Assembly: GCA_039191605.1 (NCBI GenBank)
Contig: JBCCXL010000004.1
Coordinates: 62,001-126,000, forward strand
Source of the DNA: JBCCXL01 sp039191605
GTDB lineage: Bacteria; Acidobacteriota; Thermoanaerobaculia; Multivoradales; JAHZIX01
Direction: 5' to 3'
DNA: 64,000 bases
The translations under genes and the position numbers were made by a program. The notes under the pieces were generated by a model. It made no database searches. It was not told where the DNA came from and worked only from the letters and a program-made list of their open reading frames with translations. Positions within the stretch are counted from its first letter, which is position 1. Each line of letters opens with the position of its first letter. Positions 49,955 to 58,549 of this stretch are shown piece by piece.

Positions 49955-51547
49955 ATGGCGGACATTCTCGGTGAGCGCGCACGGCTGAGCCCGGATCAGC
50001 CGGCGCTGGTGGTGGTCGAGCCAGAGCTGCGCCTGAGCTACCGCGAGCTAGACCAGCGGGCGGTGCTCTGCGCTCGGCTGTGGACCGAAACCCTGGGGCT
50101 GCGCCCCGGCGACCGCATCGGCCTGCTGGCCCACAACCGGGTGGAATACCTCGAGGCCTTCTTCGCCGCCGGCAAGAGCGGAGTCATTCTGGTGCCCCTA
50201 GGCACCCGACTCACCGCCGCCGAGCTCGAACCGATGGTCCACGACAGCGGCATGCGGACGCTGATCTACGGCCGCGGCCTGGCACCCGTCGCCGAAGATC
50301 TTCGCCAGCGCCTTGCCGACGGCGAATCCTCCTCGCCGATCGAGACCTGGGTCGCTCTCGACCCGCCTCAGGACTTATCGACCCGAGGAGCCAGAGCAGG
50401 CGCCGCCGAGCTGCTCTATCCCGAAGCCTTAGCGACTCTGCCCCCCAACCCCCAGTGGCGGCCGACGCCCTGCGATCTCGAGGATCTCTACTGCCTGCTC
50501 TACACCTCCGGCACCACGGGCCGGCCGAAGGGGGTGATGATCCCCCACCGCCAGGTGCTGTGGAACGGCTTCAACACCGTCACCGGATGGCAGCTGCGGG
50601 CGGACGACGTCAGCCCGATCTTCACTCCCCTCTACCACGCCGGGGGGTTGATGGCCTTCCTGGTGCCCCTGGTGACCATCGGCGGCACGATCGTGCTTCA
50701 CCACGACTTCAACGCCGAGGCGGTGTGGGAGAGCATCGAGCAGGAAGGCTGCACGGTGATCCTCGGCGTACCCACCATCTGGAAGATGCTGCTGGAATCC
50801 CCCCGCTTCGAGAGCACCGACCTCTCCTCCATCCGCTGGCTGATCAGCGGCGGCGCTCCCCTTCCTCGCTACCTCATCGAGGCCTACCAGCAGCGGGGCG
50901 TGGTCTTCAAACAGGGCTTCGGCATGACCGAGGTGGGGGTCAACTGCTTCGCCATGGGCGTCGAGGATTCCTTCCGCAAGATCGGCTCCATCGGCCGCCC
51001 GATGATGCACACCGAGGTGCGCCTGGTAAGCGAGGAGGGTGAGGACGTGCCCGTGGGAGAGGTCGGTGAGCTGCTCTTTCGCGGACCCCACGTCTGCCGC
51101 GGCTACTGGAATCGTCCGGAAGCCACCACGGAGGCGCTGGACGCCGAGGGCTGGTTTCACAGCGGCGACCTCGCCCGCCGCGATGAGGAGGGCTTCTACT
51201 ACGTCGCCGGCCGCGAGAAGGACATGATCATCAGCGGCGGCGTGAACGTCTACCCGGCGGAGATCGAGGCCGCGCTACTGCTCCACGAATCGGTGGAGGA
51301 CGCCGCGGTGGTGGCCCTGCCGGACGAGAAGTGGGGGGAGATCGGGGTCGCCTTCGTGGTGCCCCGAGGGCAGCAGGAGGGCACAGGGGAAAGCTTCAGC
51401 GACGACGACCTCGCGGACTTTCTCGGCGAGCGCCTGGCGCGCTATAAATTGCCCAAGGCCTACCACCTGATCGACGCTCTGCCCCGCACCGCCTACGGCA
51501 AGGTGGTCAAAGGGGAGCTGGTGCAGCGACTGCTGCAAGCGGGCTAG
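49955..51547 (+). CDS. Acyl-CoA ligase (class I adenylate-forming enzyme)
   Basis: The product is 530 residues. Adenylation motifs are LLYTSGTTGRPKGVMIPHR (A3), GFGMTEVGVN (A5), GYWNRPEATTEALD, GWFHSGDLARRDEEGFYYVAGREKDMIISGGVNVYPAEIEA (A7-A8) and RTAYGKVVKGEL with the catalytic Lys (A10). Medium/long-chain FadD13-like ligases have this layout. It activates a free acid as acyl-AMP and then as a CoA ester. It sits nine bases after the lipase stop, so enzyme and hydrolase are likely translated from one mRNA, and it would capture acids imported by the symporter. Confidence 0.9.
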   Translation: MADILGERARLSPDQPALVVVEPELRLSYRELDQRAVLCARLWTETLGLRPGDRIGLLAHNRVEYLEAFFAAGKSGVILVPLGTRLTAAELEPMVHDSGMRTLIYGRGLAPVAEDLRQRLADGESSSPIETWVALDPPQDLSTRGARAGAAELLYPEALATLPPNPQWRPTPCDLEDLYCLLYTSGTTGRPKGVMIPHRQVLWNGFNTVTGWQLRADDVSPIFTPLYHAGGLMAFLVPLVTIGGTIVLHHDFNAEAVWESIEQEGCTVILGVPTIWKMLLESPRFESTDLSSIRWLISGGAPLPRYLIEAYQQRGVVFKQGFGMTEVGVNCFAMGVEDSFRKIGSIGRPMMHTEVRLVSEEGEDVPVGEVGELLFRGPHVCRGYWNRPEATTEALDAEGWFHSGDLARRDEEGFYYVAGREKDMIISGGVNVYPAEIEAALLLHESVEDAAVVALPDEKWGEIGVAFVVPRGQQEGTGESFSDDDLADFLGERLARYKLPKAYHLIDALPRTAYGKVVKGELVQRLLQAG

Positions 51548-51619
51548 ACCGCTGCCCCTTGGACCCTGCCCAAGCCTTCGCCTGACGCCCGATCTCCAAC
51601 ACCCAGAGAACAACAGCCC

Positions 51620-52489
51620 TTGAGTCCCAACCCAGCCAACGCCTCGTTACTCACCCACCGCCTCCGGGGTCAGGGGGACGAGACCGTCCTGCTGCTCAAT
51701 GGCGGCATGATGACCTTCCGCGCCTGGGCTCCGGTAGCCCACCCCTTGGAGTCCCGCTACCGGATCTTGGGCTGTGATTTCCGCGGCCAGCTGCGCACCC
51801 CCGGCGAGGCGCCTTCAAGGCTGGAGGATCACCTGCCGGATCTTCTAGCACTGCTGGATCACCTCGAGCTCGAGCGGGTCCACGTCATGGGGACCTCCTT
51901 CGGAGCGGAGGTAGCGCTGCTGCTAGCCGCCCGCCATCCGCAACGGGTGCTCACCCTGGCGGCGGTCACCGCCGCCGACCGCACCCCATCGCAAATGCCG
52001 GCCAACGCGAAAGACGCTCAGCGCCGCGTCCGGGAGGTCCTCGCCGGCGGCGACCGCCGCGCCTTCTTCGACGCCGTGGTGCTAGATCTCTACACCGACG
52101 AGTGGCGCTACGCCTACGCCTCCGAGCTGGCCCTGCGCCGCGAGCAGTCGGCGCAGCTGCCGGAGAGCTGGTACCGGGGCCTGCTGGGCATTCTCGAGGC
52201 GATCCAGGACTTCGACCTCACCCCCGACCTGGGCAGAATCCGCTGCCCGACCCTGGTGGTTCACGCCGCCAAGGACGAGGTGATGCCGGCGCCGCGGGTA
52301 CGAGCCCTGGCGGCGGCGATCCCCGGCGCCGAGCTGCGCATTCACCCCACCGCCGGCCACGTGCTGGTGGTGGAGGATCCCGCATGGCTGACGCAGGTGT
52401 ACCGCGACTTCCTGCAGCGCCGCGGCGCCCCGGCGGCGTCCCCATCGATCTCCCAGCCGACCCCGCCGGCGCCACCATCGACTTCCTAG
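51620..52489 (+). CDS. Cytoplasmic alpha/beta hydrolase
   Basis: The start at 51620 is a TTG; no ATG upstream of the first strand is available. The product is 289 residues without signal peptide. VLLLNGGMMTFRAWAPVA is an unusual oxyanion strand, ILGCDFRGQLRTPGE, HVMGTSFGAEVALLLAARHPQ (nucleophile Ser) and ELRIHPTAGHVLVVEDPAW (catalytic His) follow. It resembles 3-oxoadipate enol-lactonase-like hydrolases. The frame ends inside the first unit of a 33-bp tandem repeat (TAG of the repeat). It may hydrolyse the ester or lactone intermediate inside the cell. Confidence 0.8.
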   Translation: MSPNPANASLLTHRLRGQGDETVLLLNGGMMTFRAWAPVAHPLESRYRILGCDFRGQLRTPGEAPSRLEDHLPDLLALLDHLELERVHVMGTSFGAEVALLLAARHPQRVLTLAAVTAADRTPSQMPANAKDAQRRVREVLAGGDRRAFFDAVVLDLYTDEWRYAYASELALRREQSAQLPESWYRGLLGILEAIQDFDLTPDLGRIRCPTLVVHAAKDEVMPAPRVRALAAAIPGAELRIHPTAGHVLVVEDPAWLTQVYRDFLQRRGAPAASPSISQPTPPAPPSTS

Positions 52490-52599
52490 CCGACCTCGTC
52501 GGCGCCACCATCGACTTCCTAGCCGACCTCGTCGGCGCCACCATCGACTTCCTAGCCGACCTCGTCGGCGCCACCATCGACTTCCTAGCCGGCCCCGCC
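52468..52599. repeat. Four tandem copies of a 33-bp repeat
   Basis: Units at 52468-52500, 52501-52533, 52534-52566 (identical) and 52567-52599 (diverging at its end). The first overlaps the 3' end of the hydrolase gene and supplies its stop codon; the array fills most of the gap before the symporter. It probably arose by slippage; number of copies may vary between strains. Confidence 0.9.
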
Positions 52600-52619
52600 G
52601 GCGCCCCCCAGGAGAGGCT

Positions 52620-54125
52620 ATGGAAGCCCAAACCCTCGCCAGCTGGCTGCTGATCTTCCTCTACGCCGGAGCCATCGTCGCCCTGGTGGTGCGCGGCGCC
52701 CGCCGCAACCGCAGCGTGCAGGATTACGCCGTCGGCAACATCGCCTTCTCCCCGGTGGCCGTCGGCCTCGCGCTCGCTGCCTCCACCACCAGCGCCGCCA
52801 CCTTCATCATCAATCCCGGATTGGTGGCCTATTACGGCATCTCGGCGGTCTTCGGCCTCTGCGTGGTGCTGCCCATCACCATGGCCATCTCCCTGGTGAT
52901 CATGACCAAGGGCTTCCGCCGCTACGGCGAGTCCATCTCCGCCTTGACCCTCTCCCAATGGGTGGGCCAGCGCTATCAGAGCCGCGCCTTCGCCCTCTTC
53001 TTCGCCCTGCTCTCGCTGCTGCTGGTGACCTTCATCGTGATGATCCTGGTGGGTCTCACCAAGGTCATCGCCGCCTCCCTGGGGCTGTCGGAAGCGGGGG
53101 TGCTGGTGGCCCTGGTGGTCTTCTCCTTCGGCTACATGATGTTCGGCGGCGCCAACTCAATGGTGTACACCAACACCATTCAGGCGGTGATCATGATCGT
53201 GGTGGCGGGCATTCTGCTCTTCTCTGGGCTGGATCACTTCCGCGACGGCGTCGGCTCCTTCCTCGCCCAGCTGGGGGCCATCGACCCGAACCTCGCGACC
53301 CTCTACAACCCCGCCAGCCCCCTCTTCCGGGACGCCTTCGAGGTGGTCTTCTGCACCATCGTGGTGGGCGCCGCCATCTGCTGCCAGCCCCACATCATCA
53401 CCAAATCCCTGCTCCTCAAGCAGGATCGGGACGTCAACCGCTACCTGGCGGCGGGAGTGGCGGTGCAGACACTCTTCTTCCTGGTGGTCATCGTCGGCCT
53501 CTACGCCCGTCTGGAATTCCCCGACCTCCAGCACGCCAGCACCACCATCCTGCCGGATAGCGTCACCTCCACCTACCTGGTGACCCAATTCCCCTGGTTT
53601 GTCGCGGTGATCGTCTTCCTCGGCCTCATCGCCGCCGGCATGTCTACTCTGGAAGGGCTAATCCAATCCCTCTCGATCATCATCACCCAGGATCTGGTCA
53701 ACAACCTCCACAACGCCGCTACCGGCCGCGATCTCTCGGAGCGCTTCCTCTTCCGCCTGAACCGCGGGGTCATCGTCCTTCTCGCCCTGGTTTCCCTCGG
53801 TCTCGCCTACCAGCAGCTCATCGCCCCGAACCTCAGCGTCATCATCTTCGCCCAGCTCGGCGTCTACGCCTACTTCGCCGCCGCCTTCATCCCCGTCCTC
53901 TTCGGCACCTTCCTCGACGACACCCCCACCCCCGCTGCCTTCGCCGCCGCCGTCACCGCCGTCGTCGTCCACTACGGCCTCTACCTCACCGGCCAGCACT
54001 ACTTCCCCTACTACACCGACATCGCGGTGAAAAACCCCGGAATCTCCACCGCCCTGGGGATCGTCGCGGCGGTCGTGGTGGGGGGGATTTTGTACTTTGG
54101 GCTGCGGGGGCGGGGGCGGGGATAG
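52620..54125 (+). CDS. Sodium:solute symporter (SSS family)
   Basis: The product is 501 residues with CAGGAGAG before the ATG. About 12-13 hydrophobic segments are spread over the whole length. GLALAASTTSAATFIINPG (TM2) with Ser/Thr near the Na+ site, MFGGANSMVYTNTIQAVIM and LIAAGMSTLEGLIQSLSIIITQDLV match the SSS family (acetate, pantothenate, proline carriers). It couples Na+ entry to uptake of a small acid or similar compound. It is the last gene of the cluster and would take the product of the secreted lipase across the inner membrane. The exact substrate cannot be read from sequence. Confidence 0.9.
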   Translation: MEAQTLASWLLIFLYAGAIVALVVRGARRNRSVQDYAVGNIAFSPVAVGLALAASTTSAATFIINPGLVAYYGISAVFGLCVVLPITMAISLVIMTKGFRRYGESISALTLSQWVGQRYQSRAFALFFALLSLLLVTFIVMILVGLTKVIAASLGLSEAGVLVALVVFSFGYMMFGGANSMVYTNTIQAVIMIVVAGILLFSGLDHFRDGVGSFLAQLGAIDPNLATLYNPASPLFRDAFEVVFCTIVVGAAICCQPHIITKSLLLKQDRDVNRYLAAGVAVQTLFFLVVIVGLYARLEFPDLQHASTTILPDSVTSTYLVTQFPWFVAVIVFLGLIAAGMSTLEGLIQSLSIIITQDLVNNLHNAATGRDLSERFLFRLNRGVIVLLALVSLGLAYQQLIAPNLSVIIFAQLGVYAYFAAAFIPVLFGTFLDDTPTPAAFAAAVTAVVVHYGLYLTGQHYFPYYTDIAVKNPGISTALGIVAAVVVGGILYFGLRGRGRG

Positions 54126-54328
54126 GGGCGCGTCTCGTCATCCAGCTAGAGCGGCGGACAGCAAGCTAGACGTCGGTCAACAGGTCTGTCGAAGTGGCGC
54201 TCCTTGGCTTTTGGGCTTTGGAGTGATCGAGGGAATTTGTGTCAGCGCGAACCCTCCCTTTGCGGGCGCCTTGATCCCAAGTATGCTCGGCTCTATTCCC
54301 GATAGACCACTTCTGGAGCCAAGCCGCT

Positions 54329-54745
<417 letters not shown>

Positions 54746-54758
54746 GAGTGAAGCCGAG

Positions 54759-57700
54759 ATGAAAAGCCGAGACCTTCGTTCCCAGCGCAGCTCCTGCGTC
54801 ACTCTCCTCACTGCGTTGGTGCTCCTCTGCGCCTTCCTACTGCCTACCGCAGCCTTCAGCGCCACCACGACTTTCGTCGATCCGGCGCGGCTGTGCGCCG
54901 GCAACACCCCATGCCTGACGACGATTCAGGAAGGGGTCAACGCCGCCGGTGGCGGGGCCTCGACGGTCTTCGTTTTCCCAGGGACCTATGCCGAGAGCGT
55001 CGACGTGAGCCTCATCGGCTCCGCCCCCGGATCCGGCGGCGCGGCGGATATTGCGCTGGTAGCGGTGGATGCTTCCGGCGCCCCCGCTGTGGGACTGGCC
55101 AGCGTCGAGCCGATCGCTGGAGAGGCTTTCTTCAACAGCCTCCAGCCCTTCGCCTTCAGCGTTGAGATTCGAGGTTTTCTCGTCACCTCCGCTACCACCG
55201 ACGCCATCGATATCGAGGGCTGCGCCGGCACCATCACAGTGGCCGACGTCACCGCCGACGGTGCGGTCTACGACGGCATCGACGTGCGCGCCGACGGGGA
55301 TATCACCCTGGCCCGGGTCACTTCCCAGAACAACGGCAACGACGGCTTCCAAATCGAGATCGAGGGCGAAGGCAACCTCTCCATCACCGATTGCGCTGCC
55401 CTCGACAACGGCCCCACCATCGGCTCTGGAAGCGATGACGACGGCTTCCAGATCTACGTACTGGAAGGCTCCGTCGACATTCTCGGCTCTCGAGCGGAGC
55501 GTAATCAGGGCAGCGGCTTCGAGATCCGAAGCCTGCCCGGCGGGGGTATCCCCTCGGTGCGCATCGCGGAATCGGTCGCGATCTTCAACGCGAACGATGG
55601 ATTCCAGATTGAAGACAGCTGCGATCCGAGCCCTCAGGGGCCAGAATGTGGGGGTGTCTTCAATATCCCCATCACCAACGTGACGATTCTCGACACCATT
55701 GCTACCGACAACGACGTGGACGGCATCGAGGTCAACGCGCTGTGGACCGAAGAGAGTTCGGCTCCGGTTCCTCGCATCGAAGTGCGGCGGGTCGACGCCA
55801 GCCGCAACGGCGCGAACGGCGGCAGCGGCGACGGTTTCGATATTCAGACCGGCGACCCCACCGTCACGCCCGTGGATCTGGAGTCCGCTGACGCCATCTT
55901 CGAAGACATCACCGCCATCGGCAACAACGGAGATGGCCTCCAGCTGGAGGGGCGCGACGGCGAACCTCTGCAATTGCGGGATGTCACCCTGCGCCGCGTG
56001 CTTGCGGAAGACAACGGCAACGACGGCATCGAGGTCGAAGGCGCCGGCACCCTGGAGGCTGAAGATATTCAGGTGCGCCGCAACGGCTTCACCGGAAGCA
56101 GCGACGGGATGAGAGACGGCTTCGAGGCCAACAACGGCGACGGTGACTTCGACTTCAGCACTGTGACCCTGCGGCGCATCGTCGCGGAGGGCAATGCCGG
56201 GGAAGGAATCGATCTCGATGTCGCGGTACGCGCCGAGCTCTCGGATATCGTGGCTGTGGGCAACGGCTTCAACGATGACGAAGAGCCCAAGGACGGCTTG
56301 CAGATCGACCAGGGGGAGCTCTTCGTACCGGTCCCGCCGCCCCCTACCCTGCTCGGCGCTGTCGAGCTCGATGTGGTCCTCACCCGCTGCGACCTGAGCG
56401 GAAACTCCAAGGATGGGCTCAACGCCGACAATACCCGTGGCTCCATCACCATCCAGGATTGTGACTTCGTCTTCAACGAGGAAGACGGCCTCGACGTCGA
56501 CGGCTCCACCGACAGCGGCATCAACCCCAGCAGCCTGCAGATCACTCGAGTCTCAGCGGTGAGCAACGCCGACGACGGCCTTGACCTGAGCTCCCGCGGC
56601 ACCATCACCCTCGATTCCCCCTGCGCCCTCGATAACTCCGAGGACGGAATCTTGGTCAAGGGCCATCAAGGGCTGCTCTCCGTCACCGGAGGAGCCGCCG
56701 CCGGAAACCGCTACGGACTCGGGCTAACGAATACCAGCGTCCAGCCGGTGACGGTTTCCGGCAGCGACTTCAGCGGCAACACCATCGGTGGAGCGGTGAA
56801 CGAATTGGCTGGCGTCAGCGCCAACGCCAGCGGCAACTTCTGGGGCGCCGCTAGCGGCCCAACCCACCCCAACAACGCCGGCGGCACCGGAGACTCGGTG
56901 CTCGATATGTTTTCCGGCGGCTTGGGCACCATCGACTTCAGCGGCTTCTCCTCCACCCCCTTCCAGGGGACTCCCTGTCCCCAGCGCTACATCGCGGCGA
57001 CCGATCTCTCGATCACCAAGAACGACAACGTCACCATCGCCAACCCCGGTGCATCCGTGACCTACGCCATCGTCGCCGCCAACTCCGGCCCGGGGGACGT
57101 CTTCGGCGTCGATGTCGTAGACAACTTCCCCGCCGTGCTCTCCTGCTCCTGGGTCAGCACCCCCAGCGGCGGCGCTACCGGCAACACCAGCGGCTCGGGG
57201 CCGGGCCTTGCCGATACCCTCGACCTGCCGGCGGGGAGCTCGGTGACCTACATTGCGAACTGCATGATCGACAGCGGCGCCACCGGCACACTCTCCAACA
57301 CTGCCACCATCACCACCGTTGCGATGGACACCAATCCTTCGAACAACAGCGCGACGGACGATGACACCGTTCTCGCCCCCTTCGCGGATCTCTCCCTGGT
57401 CAAATTCGACGGAGAGACCACGGCGGCTCCGGGAGAGACGCTGACCTACCGAATCTCCATCAGCAACACCGGGCCCAGCGATGCCCCGGGCAGCGTGCTG
57501 ACGGACGTCTTCCCCCCGGAGTTCACCGCGGTCACCTGGACCTGCGCCGCGGACGCCGGCTCCTCCTGCCCCGCCTCCGGCAGCGGCGACATCAACGCCA
57601 CCTTCGACCTGGAACGCGGGGACCAGGCGCGCTTCGAGGCCACCGGCACCGTCGCTCCGGGCTTCGTCGGCGTGCTGAGCAACACCGCCACCGTCGCCGT

Positions 57701-58277
57701 TGCCGGTGGCGTTACCGACCCCAACTCCGACAACGACAGCGACACCGACACCACCACCATCGCCTCCGCCGCCATCCTCTCCGGCACGAAGTCCGTCGCT
57801 GGAACCTTCGTCCCTGGAGGCTTGGTGACGTACACCATCGTGATCACCAACGAGGCTTCCGAAACCCAATTCGATGATCCCTTGAACGACGAGTTCATCG
57901 ATATCCTGCCGCCGGGCCTCGAGATCGTCGATGCCACCGCCGACAGCGGCCTGATCGCCACCGCCGGCAACGTCGTCACCTGGAACGGGAGCCTCGCAGG
58001 GGGTGCCTCTGTGACCCTCACCATCGACGCCCGCATTCTTCCCGACGCCGCCGGAACCACCCTCGTCAACCAGGGCGAGATCTTCTTCGACAGCGACGGC
58101 GATGGCGTCAATGACACCCGGGTTCCCACCGACAACCCCGACCTCCCCGGCAGCGACGACCCCACCGCCATCGAGGTAGCCAGCATCGCCGAGATTCCGA
58201 CCCTCGGCGGCCGCGGCCTAGCGCTGCTGCTGCTGCTCCTCGGGCTCAGCGCCTGGTGGGCCTTGAGGCGACGTTAA
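54759..58277 (+). CDS. Giant beta-helix/DUF11 surface protein with IPTL-CTERM tail
   Basis: The ATG at 54759 gives 1172 residues with a signal peptide (LVLLCAFLLPTAAFSATTT). Residues about 40-770 are a right-handed parallel beta-helix: many short repeats such as DNGNDGIEVEGAG, NGNDGFQIEIEGEG and SNADDGLDLSSRG, spaced about 20-30 residues. Then three DUF11-like domains follow, with NSGPGDVFGVDVVDNFPAVL and NTGPSDAPGSVLTDVFPPEF. The end IPTLGGRGLALLLLLLGLSAWWALRRR is an IPTL-CTERM sorting signal: motif, helix and basic tail. It is probably anchored at the outer surface, in the way of adhesins. It follows the acidic secreted protein gene. Confidence 0.88.
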   Translation: MKSRDLRSQRSSCVTLLTALVLLCAFLLPTAAFSATTTFVDPARLCAGNTPCLTTIQEGVNAAGGGASTVFVFPGTYAESVDVSLIGSAPGSGGAADIALVAVDASGAPAVGLASVEPIAGEAFFNSLQPFAFSVEIRGFLVTSATTDAIDIEGCAGTITVADVTADGAVYDGIDVRADGDITLARVTSQNNGNDGFQIEIEGEGNLSITDCAALDNGPTIGSGSDDDGFQIYVLEGSVDILGSRAERNQGSGFEIRSLPGGGIPSVRIAESVAIFNANDGFQIEDSCDPSPQGPECGGVFNIPITNVTILDTIATDNDVDGIEVNALWTEESSAPVPRIEVRRVDASRNGANGGSGDGFDIQTGDPTVTPVDLESADAIFEDITAIGNNGDGLQLEGRDGEPLQLRDVTLRRVLAEDNGNDGIEVEGAGTLEAEDIQVRRNGFTGSSDGMRDGFEANNGDGDFDFSTVTLRRIVAEGNAGEGIDLDVAVRAELSDIVAVGNGFNDDEEPKDGLQIDQGELFVPVPPPPTLLGAVELDVVLTRCDLSGNSKDGLNADNTRGSITIQDCDFVFNEEDGLDVDGSTDSGINPSSLQITRVSAVSNADDGLDLSSRGTITLDSPCALDNSEDGILVKGHQGLLSVTGGAAAGNRYGLGLTNTSVQPVTVSGSDFSGNTIGGAVNELAGVSANASGNFWGAASGPTHPNNAGGTGDSVLDMFSGGLGTIDFSGFSSTPFQGTPCPQRYIAATDLSITKNDNVTIANPGASVTYAIVAANSGPGDVFGVDVVDNFPAVLSCSWVSTPSGGATGNTSGSGPGLADTLDLPAGSSVTYIANCMIDSGATGTLSNTATITTVAMDTNPSNNSATDDDTVLAPFADLSLVKFDGETTAAPGETLTYRISISNTGPSDAPGSVLTDVFPPEFTAVTWTCAADAGSSCPASGSGDINATFDLERGDQARFEATGTVAPGFVGVLSNTATVAVAGGVTDPNSDNDSDTDTTTIASAAILSGTKSVAGTFVPGGLVTYTIVITNEASETQFDDPLNDEFIDILPPGLEIVDATADSGLIATAGNVVTWNGSLAGGASVTLTIDARILPDAAGTTLVNQGEIFFDSDGDGVNDTRVPTDNPDLPGSDDPTAIEVASIAEIPTLGGRGLALLLLLLGLSAWWALRRR

Positions 58278-58549
58278 GCCCGCCCTGAAGAGCTGGCCCT
58301 GCAGAACCAGATCTGAGACGCCAGATCTGAAAAGCCAGTCTCCTCCACCGAAATCTACCCCTGCCGCCCCAGCCGGCGGATATCAAGCCGGCGGGGGGGG
58401 CGGCAGCAGTAAGGGCAGATTCAGGGCTGGCCCGACAGGCCGGAGACCCTGAGGGAGGAAACCGGGCCGAGGCTGGCGGCAGCGAGATCGTCAACGAACG
58501 CGCGAGGTAGGCAGGTCAAAGCGAGGCAGACCTAGCTGAGGCAGGCAAA

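Noticed and set aside
52102..52653. Protein with perfect 11-residue repeats from the 33-bp minisatellite
   Set aside because: That frame lies over the alpha/beta hydrolase gene in another frame, and its N-terminal part is Arg/Gly-rich noise; no start signal.
54837..57869. Two long antisense frames under the giant beta-helix gene
   Set aside because: Repeat-rich Gly/Val translations caused by the GC-skewed sense gene; the sense strand has the signal peptide, DUF11 and IPTL-CTERM.
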